A stretch of 64,000 nt of DNA from Clostridia bacterium (GCA_900769665.1 CAAGHL010000054.1:1-64000); one strand, 5' to 3'; counted from the first letter of the stretch, positions 33,796-43,065 are shown. Notes: generated by a model not told the origin, from the sequence alone. Made by a program: numbers and translations.

Positions 33796-34923
33796 ATGAA
33801 AAAACTTTTTGGCATTTTACTCGCAGTAGTAATGATGTTTAGCGTAGTTGGCGTTCTTGCTGCGTGCAACAACAACAACGAAGACGGTGAATTCGACTAC
33901 TCTAAGATTCCCGATACAATGACTTCCGAAAACGGTAAGTATGAAATCGCGTTTATTACAGACGTAGGCGAACTCATGGATAAGTCATTCAACCAAGGCA
34001 CATGGGAGGGACTTAAAAGATACGCTTCTGAAAATAACAAGTCCTACAAGTACTATAAACCCGCAGGCGAAGCAGGTGATGACGACAGACTTACAGCTAT
34101 CGATCAAGCTGTTGAAAACGGTGCTCAAATCGTTGTTTGCTCTGGATTTTTGTTCGACAACTCTATCATAAAAGCGATTGCTAAGTACCCCAACGTTAAA
34201 TTTGCTCAAATCGACGGAACGGCAGGAGGCGAAGCTAAAAACTTTGTCGGAATCATCTTCCACGAGGAACAAGCAGGTTACCTTGCCGGTTATGCCGCAG
34301 TCAAAGAAGGCTACACAAAACTCGGTTTCTTCGGCGGTATGGAAATTCCCGCTGTTCAACGTTATGGTTACGGTTACATCCAAGGCGCACAAGATGCAGC
34401 TAAGGAACTTAATACGAAAGTCACCATGAAGTATAACTACTGCGGTTCGTTTAATGCTGATCCCGCTTTCTTGACGACCGTTTCCGGTTGGTATAACAAC
34501 GGTACAGAGGTTGTATTCTCTTGTGGCGGTAAGATTTGCGAAAACGTTTTTGCTGCTGCTGAAAAAGCTAATAAGGTTGCAATCGGCGTAGACGTTGACC
34601 AATCTTCCGAAAGTGAAATCGTAGTTACATCTGCCGAAAAGGATTTGAGAGCTGCAGGCATGCTTATTCTTGACAAATTCTATTCCGGAAAATGGGATAC
34701 CGAACTTGCAGGTAAAGCTCTTAACCTTGGTGCGAAAGAAGGTGCAGTCTGCCTTCCCACGACCGCTAAATCTTGGAGATTTGAAAAGTACACGGTGGCT
34801 GATTACAACAAGCTGTATAAAGACATTGTTGACGGCAAAATTAAGGTTGACGCTACTGTAAAGAAAACCGATGAGCTTGCGAAAGTAACTTTCAGCAATC
34901 TTACTCTTGATATTGTAAAATAA
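33796..34923 (+). CDS. BMP-family nucleoside-binding lipoprotein
   Basis: A 375-residue extracytoplasmic solute-binding protein anchored by lipid. The signal peptide ends in the lipobox VLAAC (Cys23). The mature part has the BMP/PnrA pattern: IAFITDVGELMDKSFNQGTWEG, ending a short linker, then FGGMEIPAVQRYGYGYIQGA and VAIGVDVDQ. Family members bind purine or other nucleosides. AGGAGG lies upstream of ATG 33796. It is the first gene of an importer operon with one ATPase and two permeases, and a nucleoside phosphorylase gene follows. A hairpin after the stop may lower expression of the downstream membrane genes relative to this abundant binding protein. Confidence 0.9.
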   Translation: MKKLFGILLAVVMMFSVVGVLAACNNNNEDGEFDYSKIPDTMTSENGKYEIAFITDVGELMDKSFNQGTWEGLKRYASENNKSYKYYKPAGEAGDDDRLTAIDQAVENGAQIVVCSGFLFDNSIIKAIAKYPNVKFAQIDGTAGGEAKNFVGIIFHEEQAGYLAGYAAVKEGYTKLGFFGGMEIPAVQRYGYGYIQGAQDAAKELNTKVTMKYNYCGSFNADPAFLTTVSGWYNNGTEVVFSCGGKICENVFAAAEKANKVAIGVDVDQSSESEIVVTSAEKDLRAAGMLILDKFYSGKWDTELAGKALNLGAKEGAVCLPTTAKSWRFEKYTVADYNKLYKDIVDGKIKVDATVKKTDELAKVTFSNLTLDIVK

Positions 34924-34944
34924 TCTGTGACTTCTAACCAAAAA

Positions 34945-34973
34945 GGAAGGGCAACCTTTTGCCCTTTCTTTTT
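34945..34973 (+). terminator. partial terminator inside the transporter operon
   Basis: AAGGGCAA pairs with TTGCCCTT (34947-34954 and 34959-34966), followed by TCTTTTTG. Read-through would supply the ATPase and permease genes at a lower level. Confidence 0.65.
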
Positions 34974-34997
34974 GTTAATTACTCTTTTATCGATAAA

Positions 34998-35037
34998 TGT
35001 AGCAGAATTTTGTATACGTATACGATTTTTTGCGACA
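34998..35037. promoter_or_regulatory. 40-bp ATACGTAT dyad element, copy 4
   Basis: TGTA 34998-35001, ATACGTAT 35014-35021, GACA 35034-35037. It lies between the lipoprotein gene's terminator and the ATPase gene, 72 bp before its start. Confidence 0.65.
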
Positions 35038-35109
35038 TAATACATTGCTTAAACGCAAGAGTAATTAACAAAAAGAAAAACTTTCAACTCTACAAGTAAG
35101 GAGAAGTAT

Positions 35110-36687
35110 ATGGCGGACAACACACCAAACGTAGTGGAGGAACAATCTCCCTACGTAATCGAAATGCGCCACATCACCAAGGTTTTCCCCGGAATCGTTG
35201 CCAACGACGACATAACGTTGCAACTGAAACGCGGCGAAATCCATGCTTTACTCGGTGAAAACGGCGCAGGAAAAAGCACGCTTATGAGCGTGTTGTTCGG
35301 GCTGTATCAGCCTGAGCAAGGCGAGATACTAAAAGACGGTAAAGTTGTAACCATCAACAGCCCCAACGACGCGACTGCGCTCGGCATAGGTATGGTACAT
35401 CAACATTTCAAGTTGGTGGATGTGTTTACCGTATTAGACAACATCATTCTTGGCGCAGAGGAAACCAAATTAGGTTTTATACAAAAGAAAAACGCACGTA
35501 AGAAGGTGTTGGCACTTTCGGAGAAATACGGACTCAACGTTGATGTCGACGCCAAGGTGGAAGACATAACCGTAGGCATGCAACAACGTACCGAAATACT
35601 CAAAATGTTGTTCCGCGACAATGAAATACTGATTTTCGACGAGCCTACGGCGGTACTAACTCCGCAAGAAATCGAAGAGTTGATGAAGATCATGCGTGAC
35701 CTTGCCAAGGAAGGCAAGTCGATACTGTTCATTACGCACAAACTCAACGAAATCATGGCTGTTGCCGATCGCGTGACGGTTTTGCGTAAAGGCAAGTACA
35801 TCGGTACAGTCAACACCAAGGATACCACCGTACAGCAATTGTCCGACATGATGGTCGGTCGCCCCGTGCAACTTGTCGTGGACAAATCAGTCGCAACTCC
35901 GGGCGAAGTCGTGCTACAAGTGAAACACATGTGCATGAAGAGCAAACTTCACCACAAAGACGCCGTTCACGACGTTACTTTCAACGTTCGTGCGGGCGAA
36001 ATCGTGTGTATCGCCGGTATCGACGGCAACGGACAAACGGAATTCGTACACGGGTTGACGGGTTTGGAAAAACTTGAAAGCGGCAGGATAATTTTGTGTG
36101 GAGAAGATATTACTCACACGTCCATTCGTCACCGCAATACACACGGTATGAGCCATATTCCCGAAGATCGTCACAAACACGGTCTTGTGTTGGACTTCAC
36201 GTTGGAGCAAAACATAGTTTTACAACGCTATTTTGAGCCGACCTTCCAAAAGAACGGGTTTATCAAATTTGACGAAGTGCGTCGTTACGCAACGGAACTT
36301 ATCGACAAATTCGACGTTCGTAGCGGACAAGGTCCCGTTACACAGGCACGCAGCATGTCGGGCGGAAACCAACAGAAAGCTATCGTCGCGAGAGAAATGG
36401 ACCGCGACCATCAACTGCTTGTCGCCGTGCAGCCTACACGCGGTTTGGACGTAGGCGCAATAGAGTTTATCCACAAGGAAATCGTCAAGGAACGTGACAG
36501 TGGCAAGGCAATATTGCTTGTCAGTTTGGAGCTTGACGAAGTAATGAATTTGTCCGATCGTATACTTGTCATGTACGAGGGTGAAATCGTCGGCGAATTG
36601 GATCCCAAACAAATTACCGTGCAGGAACTCGGTCTGTATATGGCAGGTGCCAAACGTCAATCGGCGAAGGAGGCTACAAATGAATAA
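35110..36687 (+). CDS. nucleoside ABC transporter, double ATPase subunit
   Basis: A 525-residue protein with two fused ABC modules, the arrangement of the sugar/nucleoside (CUT2-like) importers. Module 1 has Walker A GENGAGKST and Walker B ILIFDEPTAVL, with a degenerate signature VGMQQR. Module 2 has a degenerate Walker A GIDGNGQTE but an intact signature SGGNQQK and VQPTRGLDVG. Such asymmetry is normal for the family. It drives import of the nucleoside delivered by the BMP lipoprotein. AAGGAGAAG precedes ATG 35110; the 3' end overlaps the first permease gene by 8 bp. Confidence 0.92.
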   Translation: MADNTPNVVEEQSPYVIEMRHITKVFPGIVANDDITLQLKRGEIHALLGENGAGKSTLMSVLFGLYQPEQGEILKDGKVVTINSPNDATALGIGMVHQHFKLVDVFTVLDNIILGAEETKLGFIQKKNARKKVLALSEKYGLNVDVDAKVEDITVGMQQRTEILKMLFRDNEILIFDEPTAVLTPQEIEELMKIMRDLAKEGKSILFITHKLNEIMAVADRVTVLRKGKYIGTVNTKDTTVQQLSDMMVGRPVQLVVDKSVATPGEVVLQVKHMCMKSKLHHKDAVHDVTFNVRAGEIVCIAGIDGNGQTEFVHGLTGLEKLESGRIILCGEDITHTSIRHRNTHGMSHIPEDRHKHGLVLDFTLEQNIVLQRYFEPTFQKNGFIKFDEVRRYATELIDKFDVRSGQGPVTQARSMSGGNQQKAIVAREMDRDHQLLVAVQPTRGLDVGAIEFIHKEIVKERDSGKAILLVSLELDEVMNLSDRILVMYEGEIVGELDPKQITVQELGLYMAGAKRQSAKEATNE

Positions 36688-38014
36688 ATTTATCGCCTTT
36701 TTTGTCGCGATCGGCAAATGGTTCAAAAATGTCGGCATTGCAATTGGCAAATGGTTCAAAAATTGGTTTGTACCTGTCGACGGCAAGGCAATTATCCCCG
36801 TTCGTATCGGGCGTTGGTTCAAATCGTTGTTTGTCAAAACGGACGACGTGGATGAACCTCGACTGAAAACGTTGTTAAAAAAGGACGGTGTCAAATCATT
36901 TGTTGCAACGTTGATGTCGATATTTATCGGTATTTTCATCGGCTTCCTTATTATGTTGTACAAACCTTCAAATGCGTTTGTAGGTTTGAAGTACTTGTTG
37001 CTTGGCTCATTCAGTAATGCGCCTAAAACGATAGGTGACGCTTTGTTCGATGCAACGCCGTTGATTATGACCGGTTTGTCCGTTGCGTTTGCCTACAAAG
37101 TGGGGTTGTTTAACATCGGTGCACCGGGGCAGTATCTTATGGGTACGTTGTTTTCCCTTTTAGTTGCACTTAACTTCCACGGGCCGGTTTGGTTAGTTTG
37201 GATATGTGCAGTTCTTGCCGGCGCAGTAGGAGGCGCTTTGTGGGGAGCAATACCCGGATTGTTTAAGGCATTTTTGAACATAAACGAAGTAATTGCTTCG
37301 ATTATGTGTAACTGGATTGCAATCAACTTCGTCGCATGGATTTTCAGCGGAAGCAGTATGACCAATCCTTCCATCAACTCTTATGTGCAAAAGCCTATCG
37401 ATGTTACGGGGGTTACAAATCCAAAATTAGGGTTGGACAAGATTTTTGTCGGATCGCAAAAAATCGACTGTACGATATTGATTGCAATCGCCATTGCTAT
37501 TATTGCGTACATTATTATGAACAAGACAACTTTCGGTTTCGAATTGCAAGCTACGGGAAAAAATAAATTTGCTGCAAAATACGCCGGAATAAAAGATAAG
37601 CGAAACATTGCTTTGTCCATGATAATTGCGGGTTCGTTTGCAGGCTTGGGTGCTGCAATGTATTGGCTATCCAATCAAAATGCATATCAATGGCAAAACA
37701 CAAGTTCATTGCCGGCTGTCGGATTTAACGGAATACCTGTTGCATTACTTGCAAGTAGCAATCCGATCGGAGTCATTTTGTCTGCGTATTTTATTGCGCA
37801 TATAAACATCGGCGGATTTTATGTCACTTCCAATACGGTATACAATGAAAAGATTACCGATATTATCGTAGCTGTTGTTGTGTATCTGTCGGCATTTAGC
37901 ATGTTGTTTAAGGGACAAATTACGAAATGGATGACTCCTAAAACAAATACAAAGCAAATTGTCGAAGTGATTGACGTAAATGACAGTGCCGATGACGGGG
38001 AGGAGTCGAAATGA
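36680..38014 (+). CDS. nucleoside ABC transporter permease 1
   Basis: A 444-residue inner-membrane subunit of the BPD_transp_2 family with about 9-10 helices from residue 80 on. GLFNIGAPGQYLMGTL and GFELQATGKNKFAAKYAGI are characteristic of nucleoside permeases. The N-terminal 50 residues are unusual: IGKWFKN occurs twice and IGRWFKS once, forming probable amphipathic segments before the first membrane helix. ATG 36680 is preceded by AAGGAGG and overlaps the ATPase gene by 8 bp. It pairs with permease 2, whose start overlaps this stop by 4 bp. Confidence 0.88.
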   Translation: MNKFIAFFVAIGKWFKNVGIAIGKWFKNWFVPVDGKAIIPVRIGRWFKSLFVKTDDVDEPRLKTLLKKDGVKSFVATLMSIFIGIFIGFLIMLYKPSNAFVGLKYLLLGSFSNAPKTIGDALFDATPLIMTGLSVAFAYKVGLFNIGAPGQYLMGTLFSLLVALNFHGPVWLVWICAVLAGAVGGALWGAIPGLFKAFLNINEVIASIMCNWIAINFVAWIFSGSSMTNPSINSYVQKPIDVTGVTNPKLGLDKIFVGSQKIDCTILIAIAIAIIAYIIMNKTTFGFELQATGKNKFAAKYAGIKDKRNIALSMIIAGSFAGLGAAMYWLSNQNAYQWQNTSSLPAVGFNGIPVALLASSNPIGVILSAYFIAHINIGGFYVTSNTVYNEKITDIIVAVVVYLSAFSMLFKGQITKWMTPKTNTKQIVEVIDVNDSADDGEESK

Positions 38015-39018
38015 TTACTCTTATTCAATCAACGATTCTTTATATGATTCCGCTTATGATAGTAGCTCTTGCCGGCGTTTTTGCCGAAAGAAGCGGAATA
38101 ATCAACATTGCCTTGGAAGGTATGATGATTATCGGTGCATTTGCGGGTGTACTGTTCGTTTGGGCTGTGCAAAACGCAGGATACCCCAAAGAACAAGCTC
38201 AATGGCTATTGTTGTTGGCAATGATAGTTTCTGCATTTGCAGGCGCGGTTTACTCGCTGTTGTTGTCGTTTTCTGCTGTTAATCTTCGAGCGGATCAAAC
38301 TATCGGCGGAACCGCACTTAATATGATTGCTCCTGCGTTGGTAGTATTTATCGCACGTCTTATCGGGTCGATTGACGAAATTACAATGAAAGGTGCAATC
38401 GGTTGGTTTATGCTACGTCCGTCTGATTTCGGCTTCCCTATGGTTACTCCAGAGGGTGGCGGTAGACCTGTAGAACAAGATTTGGGATTTTTCAACATCT
38501 TCTTCGACCAAACGTACATTACAACATATATATTGATCGCTTTGTTTGTGGTTTTGTCCATTGTGTTGTACAAAACACGTTTCGGTTTGCGTCTCCGTGC
38601 TTGCGGCGAACATCCACAAGCTGCAGATAGTGTAGGCATCAATGTTCACAAAATGCGCTACATCGGTACTACAATTTCGGGCGCATTGGCAGGACTTGGC
38701 GGTTTTGTTGCGGTACTTACAACTGCAAACGGTACCGCAGGCGCAAACATTGCAGGTTTAGGATTCTTGGCGTTGGCAGTAATGATTTTCGGCAACTGGA
38801 AACCGTTGAGTATTGCGTTGGCATCACTATTCTTTGGGCTTATGCAGTGCATTGCCGCCTCGTACGACTCTATATCTTTTTTGAGAGATTTAGGCATCAG
38901 CAAGTATGTTTACAAGATGATTCCTTACATCGCTACATTAGTAGTGCTAGCCTTTACTTCCAAAAACTCTCGTGCACCCAAAGCCGAAGGTATCCCCTAC
39001 GACAAGGGACAAAGATAA
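38011..39018 (+). CDS. nucleoside ABC transporter permease 2
   Basis: A 335-residue BPD_transp_2 membrane protein with about 8-9 helices. GVFAERSGIINIALEGMMII near the N terminus and GLRLRACGEHPQAADSVGIN match the second permease of nucleoside importers. An ATGA overlap couples translation to permease 1. It ends the operon at a strong terminator. Confidence 0.9.
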   Translation: MITLIQSTILYMIPLMIVALAGVFAERSGIINIALEGMMIIGAFAGVLFVWAVQNAGYPKEQAQWLLLLAMIVSAFAGAVYSLLLSFSAVNLRADQTIGGTALNMIAPALVVFIARLIGSIDEITMKGAIGWFMLRPSDFGFPMVTPEGGGRPVEQDLGFFNIFFDQTYITTYILIALFVVLSIVLYKTRFGLRLRACGEHPQAADSVGINVHKMRYIGTTISGALAGLGGFVAVLTTANGTAGANIAGLGFLALAVMIFGNWKPLSIALASLFFGLMQCIAASYDSISFLRDLGISKYVYKMIPYIATLVVLAFTSKNSRAPKAEGIPYDKGQR

Positions 39019-39040
39019 CCGCATATCGCTACATTACAAA

Positions 39041-39068
39041 AGAGTGCCTTGTAGGGCGCTCTTTTTTT
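39041..39068 (+). terminator. terminator of the nucleoside transporter operon
   Basis: AGAGTGCC pairs with GGCGCTCT (one G-U) and is followed by seven T residues. Confidence 0.75.
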
Positions 39069-39078
39069 GTTTTTACTA

Positions 39079-39107
39079 TTGAAATACCCTGCGTAATGTG
39101 GTACAAT
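39079..39107 (+). promoter_or_regulatory. promoter of the nucleoside phosphorylase gene
   Basis: TTGAAA (39079-39084), 17 bp, TACAAT (39102-39107); leader about 40 nt. Confidence 0.7.
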
Positions 39108-39155
39108 AGTATGGCAAAATACGGAGGGCGGGGAAGTCCCGCATATGGAGAAGCG

Positions 39156-40469
39156 ATGAACATTCTCGACATAATAGATCACAAAAAAACCAAGCAAGAG
39201 CTTACCACGGAGGAAATCAACTACTTCGTCAACGGGTACACAGACGGAACGTTGCCCGACTACCAAATTTCGTCGCTACTTATGGCGATACTGCTAAACG
39301 GTATGACGGACCGCGAAACATACGATATGACCATGGCAATGCTCAATAGTGGCGATGTGGTGGACATGTCGCACCTCGGCGGTACAGTGGTAGACAAACA
39401 CAGTACGGGCGGTATCGGCGACAGTACGACTTTGGCACTTGCCCCCATTTTGGCATGTTGCGGCGTTTACGTCGCCAAAATGAGCGGCAGAGGACTTGGC
39501 TTTACGGGCGGCACAATCGACAAGCTGGAATCTATCCCCGGTTTCGATACCGCGCTGTCCGAGGAAGAGTTTTTTGATGTCGTAAAGCGTGTCGGCTGTG
39601 CGGTAATCGGTCAAACGGCAAACCTTGCCCCCGCAGACAAAAAGTTGTACGCTCTTCGCGACGTTACGGGTACGGTCAATTCCATTCCGCTTATTTGCGG
39701 CAGCATAATGAGTAAAAAACTCGCAAGCGGTGCGGATACTATTTTGTTGGACGTTAAGTACGGAAGCGGTGCTTTCATGCCCGATCCCGAAAGCGCATTG
39801 CAACTTGCTACTAAAATGGTGGATATAGGTACCCGTGCAGGCAAAAATATAGGCGCGTTGATTACCGATATGGAACAGCCCTTGTCCGATCACGTCGGTA
39901 ACGCATTGGAAATCGTCGGTATTGTGGACGTACTGAACGGCAAGCAAAATCGTTTGTACAGGGAAATTCGTGAGGTAGCGGTCAAATTGCTGGTACTTAC
40001 GGGAAAATACGACGAAACTACTGCCGAAAAGGCATTTCAACATGCAATTGACAGCGGTGAAGCTCTTGCTAAATTTGCCGAAATGGTACGCGCTCAACAT
40101 GGCGATGACAGTTATATTTTACACCCCGACAAATTTACATTGGGTAAACGCGACGTTGTGTGCGCTCAAACGGACGGCTACGTCACGCACATGGTTGCGG
40201 CGGATATTGGCCGCGCCGTTACTTTGCTTGGCGGCGGACGAATGAAGAAAGGGGAACCGATAGACTTTTCCGTGGGCGTAGTGATGAAAACGGAGCTCGG
40301 CAGTCGTGTGAGAAAGGGTGACGTTTTGTGCGAAGTGTATCATCAAGACAAAAACCTTGCCGAGGCAAAAGCCATGCTTGCGCACTCCATCGATGTGACG
40401 GACAGTCCAATTGCGCCGCACAAAATTGCCTACGCTTACGTAACCAAAGACGGAGTGACAAAGTACTGA
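39156..40469 (+). CDS. pyrimidine-nucleoside phosphorylase / thymidine phosphorylase
   Basis: A 437-residue enzyme of the NP-II family that cleaves pyrimidine nucleosides with phosphate to free base and (deoxy)ribose-1-phosphate. The phosphate loop VDKHSTGGIGDSTT and the signature KMSGRGLGFTGGTIDKLE are present, and the C-terminal barrel-sandwich domain is complete. One signature residue is odd: the His of SGRGLGHTGGT, near the pyrimidine ring in characterised enzymes, is Phe116 here. ATG 39156 follows TATGGAGAAGCG; a much longer frame upstream runs through the promoter and is rejected. It follows the nucleoside importer and probably salvages what that brings in. Confidence 0.85.
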   Translation: MNILDIIDHKKTKQELTTEEINYFVNGYTDGTLPDYQISSLLMAILLNGMTDRETYDMTMAMLNSGDVVDMSHLGGTVVDKHSTGGIGDSTTLALAPILACCGVYVAKMSGRGLGFTGGTIDKLESIPGFDTALSEEEFFDVVKRVGCAVIGQTANLAPADKKLYALRDVTGTVNSIPLICGSIMSKKLASGADTILLDVKYGSGAFMPDPESALQLATKMVDIGTRAGKNIGALITDMEQPLSDHVGNALEIVGIVDVLNGKQNRLYREIREVAVKLLVLTGKYDETTAEKAFQHAIDSGEALAKFAEMVRAQHGDDSYILHPDKFTLGKRDVVCAQTDGYVTHMVAADIGRAVTLLGGGRMKKGEPIDFSVGVVMKTELGSRVRKGDVLCEVYHQDKNLAEAKAMLAHSIDVTDSPIAPHKIAYAYVTKDGVTKY

Positions 40470-40470
40470 G

Positions 40471-41127
40471 ATGAAAGCCAATATATTGCTAAATTACTAC
40501 AATTTCGACGGTGAGTGGGCGCGAGAAACGCTGGAACCCTACGTAAAAGGACGGGTGCTGATTTTGCCCCTTGCCTACCGCGAACACGACATTTATGACA
40601 ACGAAAGTTGGCAACGTGTGTACGGCGAAGGCGGCGAAAAGTACGACAACATCATGCGCCCTTTTTACAGTTACGGCATTGCCAAGCAAAACATAGGCTG
40701 GCTAAACTTTTTTGATCAACAAGCCGATCACGTTGCGGAGATAAATGCCGCAGATATGCTGTTCTTTACGGGAGGCATGCCGGAGAAAGCCATTGCTCGA
40801 CTTGCGACGTTGGACTTAATACAAGCAGTGCGGAATTTCGGCGGTGTTGTCGCAGGCGCTTCGGCAGGAGCGATGCTGCAACTAAGCAGTTACCATGTTA
40901 CGCCTGACGAAGATTACGCCGAGTACGGTTTGTGGCAAGGTCTCGGACTTGTGGACGGTTTCGACCTCGAAGTGCATTACCTCGATACGGAATTACAAAA
41001 CCAATGTACGCGCCGCGCCGTTATTGACCTTGGCGTACCCGTCTACCAAATGTGGCACGAGGGTGGATTGCTTGTCGAAAACGGTGTAGTCAAAACCATT
41101 GGAAATGTGGTCAAAGTGACTAAGTAG
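40471..41127 (+). CDS. peptidase S51-like / type 1 glutamine amidotransferase-like protein
   Basis: A 218-residue cytoplasmic protein of the S51 (PepE/cyanophycinase) superfamily. The nucleophile elbow is VVAGASAGAMLQLS and a downstream EVHYLD histidine could complete the catalytic pair. FFTGGMPEKAIARL matches the family's GG turn. S51 members cleave Asp-X dipeptides, but many homologues are uncharacterised. It starts one base after the phosphorylase stop, so the two are co-translated; the functional link with nucleoside salvage is unclear. Confidence 0.7.
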   Translation: MKANILLNYYNFDGEWARETLEPYVKGRVLILPLAYREHDIYDNESWQRVYGEGGEKYDNIMRPFYSYGIAKQNIGWLNFFDQQADHVAEINAADMLFFTGGMPEKAIARLATLDLIQAVRNFGGVVAGASAGAMLQLSSYHVTPDEDYAEYGLWQGLGLVDGFDLEVHYLDTELQNQCTRRAVIDLGVPVYQMWHEGGLLVENGVVKTIGNVVKVTK

Positions 41128-41283
41128 CCGAGCGTTAATGCGTCAAAAGTAGGTGTTTGTCGGTCCGCTTTGGAAGCCATTGTACTGTCGACCATGTGGC
41201 GAATGGCAGTCAAACCTACAAACTACATGTAATATAACGATGTGAACCGTTTGTAATAGAGCTTTATAAGCACAAAAATAGCG

Positions 41284-41343
41284 AAAAAATCAATAAAATT
41301 ACACTATCGAGCTTTCGGTTGGTGTGATTTTGTTGATTTTTTT
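41284..41343. terminator. terminator after the phosphorylase-S51 unit
   Basis: An A-rich arm (AAAATCAATAAAATTACAC) pairs with GTGTGATTTTGTTGATTTT and runs into a long T tract. The remainder of the 41128-41449 gap holds the next promoter and nothing else I recognise. Confidence 0.65.
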
Positions 41344-41361
41344 TTGTTTTTTTTATATAAT
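41333..41361 (+). promoter_or_regulatory. promoter of the serine acetyltransferase gene
   Basis: TTGATT (41333-41338), 17 bp, TATAAT (41356-41361). It overlaps the T tract of the preceding terminator. Confidence 0.5.
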
Positions 41362-41449
41362 AATAGTCGACATACGATTGTCGATAAGTTTGTCGCAATA
41401 GGGTTTATCTCGGGCGGCAAATGCTAATCATTGTATCGAGGCTTGGCAA

Positions 41450-42049
41450 ATGGACAAAAAAGTCGGGTTTTTCAAATCAATTAAAAATCGAGATCCCGCG
41501 GCTCGTTGTGCGTTGGAAATATTGCTGTTTTATCCCGGAGTGCATGCACTGATATGGTACAGAATCGCACACTTTTTTTACAAAATTCATTTGCGTTTCA
41601 TTGCAACTTGGCTCAGTTACACTTGCAGGTTTTTTACGGGTATCGAAATTCATCCCGGAGCAACCATAGGTAAAAATTTATTTATCGACCATGGTAGCGG
41701 TGTCGTAATAGGGGAAACGTCTGTAATCGGCGACAATTGTACGATTTACCAAAACGCCACCCTCGGCGGAACGGGTAAGGAACATAACAAACGTCACCCG
41801 ACGCTACTGGATAATGTGGTCGTGGGCGCAGGTGCAAGGATACTTGGCAATATTACCGTCGGCAACAATGTCAAGGTTGGTGCAAACTCCGTAGTGTTGA
41901 AGGATGTCCCCGACAATTGCACGGTGGTGGGCGTAGGGAGAGTGATCCCTCGTTCCGAACCTTCGGTTGAAGTAGCGGAACAATCGGAACTATCGATATG
42001 CCAGTCGTGTGCCGAAGGCAACTGCGAAGAATGTGCAAATAAAAAATAA
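41450..42049 (+). CDS. cysE: serine O-acetyltransferase
   Basis: A 199-residue left-handed beta-helix (hexapeptide-repeat) acetyltransferase that makes O-acetylserine for cysteine synthesis. IEIHPGATIGKNLFIDHGSG and GDNCTIYQNATLGGTGKEHN are diagnostic. The N-terminal helical part is short, as in Gram-positive members. The C-terminal tail is unusual: after the helix it carries CQSCAEGNCEEC, a C-x2-C-x4-C-x2-C cluster. In the known enzyme the tail inserts into cysteine synthase and normally ends in Ile; here it ends NKK. The ribosome site GAGG lies eight bases upstream of ATG 41450. No cysteine synthase gene is in the window. Confidence 0.88.
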   Translation: MDKKVGFFKSIKNRDPAARCALEILLFYPGVHALIWYRIAHFFYKIHLRFIATWLSYTCRFFTGIEIHPGATIGKNLFIDHGSGVVIGETSVIGDNCTIYQNATLGGTGKEHNKRHPTLLDNVVVGAGARILGNITVGNNVKVGANSVVLKDVPDNCTVVGVGRVIPRSEPSVEVAEQSELSICQSCAEGNCEECANKK

Positions 42050-42154
42050 TTTTCACTAAAAACAGACAAGCAAGTAGGCGGTTCAGCCAAATTTGGGATT
42101 TGTATTGTAAAATACAATTATTAAGTCGGAGCTTGTAAAATTACAGAGGTTAAT

Positions 42155-43015
42155 ATGAAAATAAAAATTACAGCAGACAGTACTTGTGACCTTTCTCCCG
42201 AGCTTATTACAAGATATAACGTCGGTATTATGCCGTTACACGTTACGCTCGGCGAAGACGACTACTTGGACGGTGTAACCATTCAACCGCAAGCCATTTA
42301 CGATTACTATGCGGCAAACAAAGCCCTTCCTAAAAGCGGTTGCCGTACCGAAGAGGAGTACTACGAATTTTTCAAGGGATTTCTCGACGATGGCTTCGAC
42401 GCGGTTGTACACTACGATATTTCCGCGGAAATGTCTGGTTCCTACAACAATGCGCTTCTTGCCTCCAAGCGTTTGAAAAACGTCTTTGTGGTGGACAGCC
42501 GTAGTTTAAGTACGGGTACGGGATTGTTGGTTTTGGACGCTTGCGACATGGTTGCTAAAGGTATGTCCCCCGAAAAAATCGTGGAACGTAGCGAAAAGCG
42601 CATACCTTACGTTCAAGCCTCGTTTATTATCGACAAGTTGGAGTTTCTCTACCGTGGCGGACGTTGTTCTTCCTTGGTGTATCTCGGCGCAAACTTGTTG
42701 CAAATCAAGCCTTGCATTGTGGTAAAGGACGGCGCAATGGGCGTGGGTAGCAAACCCATGGGCAAGTACACACGTTGTATCGACAAGTACATTGCGGAAA
42801 TCAAAAAGACCTACACCAATCCCGACAAAACTCGCGTGTTTGTAACGCACACCAAGATGGACGAAGGACTTGCCGAAAAGGTTGTCAACGAAGTAAAGTC
42901 TTGGAATATCTTTGACGAAGTGTTGGAAACAACCGCAGGTTGCACGGTAACCACTCACTGCGGAAGCAACACAATCGGTATACTGTTTATTAACGACGGC
43001 GGAAAAGTGGAGTAA
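42155..43015 (+). CDS. DegV-family fatty-acid-binding protein
   Basis: A 286-residue two-domain protein of the DegV (FakB-like) family, which binds fatty acids and in characterised cases presents them to the kinase FakA. ITADSTCDLSPEL at the N terminus, MSGSYNNALLA and the FLYRGGRCSS segment are family marks. AGAGGT precedes ATG 42155. No FakA gene is present in the window. A palindrome TTGTATT-GTAA-AATACAA lies at 42100-42117, overlapping a possible TACAAT -10 box. A strong terminator follows the stop. Confidence 0.85.
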   Translation: MKIKITADSTCDLSPELITRYNVGIMPLHVTLGEDDYLDGVTIQPQAIYDYYAANKALPKSGCRTEEEYYEFFKGFLDDGFDAVVHYDISAEMSGSYNNALLASKRLKNVFVVDSRSLSTGTGLLVLDACDMVAKGMSPEKIVERSEKRIPYVQASFIIDKLEFLYRGGRCSSLVYLGANLLQIKPCIVVKDGAMGVGSKPMGKYTRCIDKYIAEIKKTYTNPDKTRVFVTHTKMDEGLAEKVVNEVKSWNIFDEVLETTAGCTVTTHCGSNTIGILFINDGGKVE

Positions 43016-43065
43016 TCGCACGTAGAAGTGCGGTTACGCCGAGCGCAACTTATACCAAAATGACT

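Noticed and set aside
38847..39155. 103-residue N-terminal extension of the nucleoside phosphorylase
   Set aside because: It would run through the end of permease 2, a terminator and a promoter. The ATG at 39156 has a proper ribosome site and matches family length.
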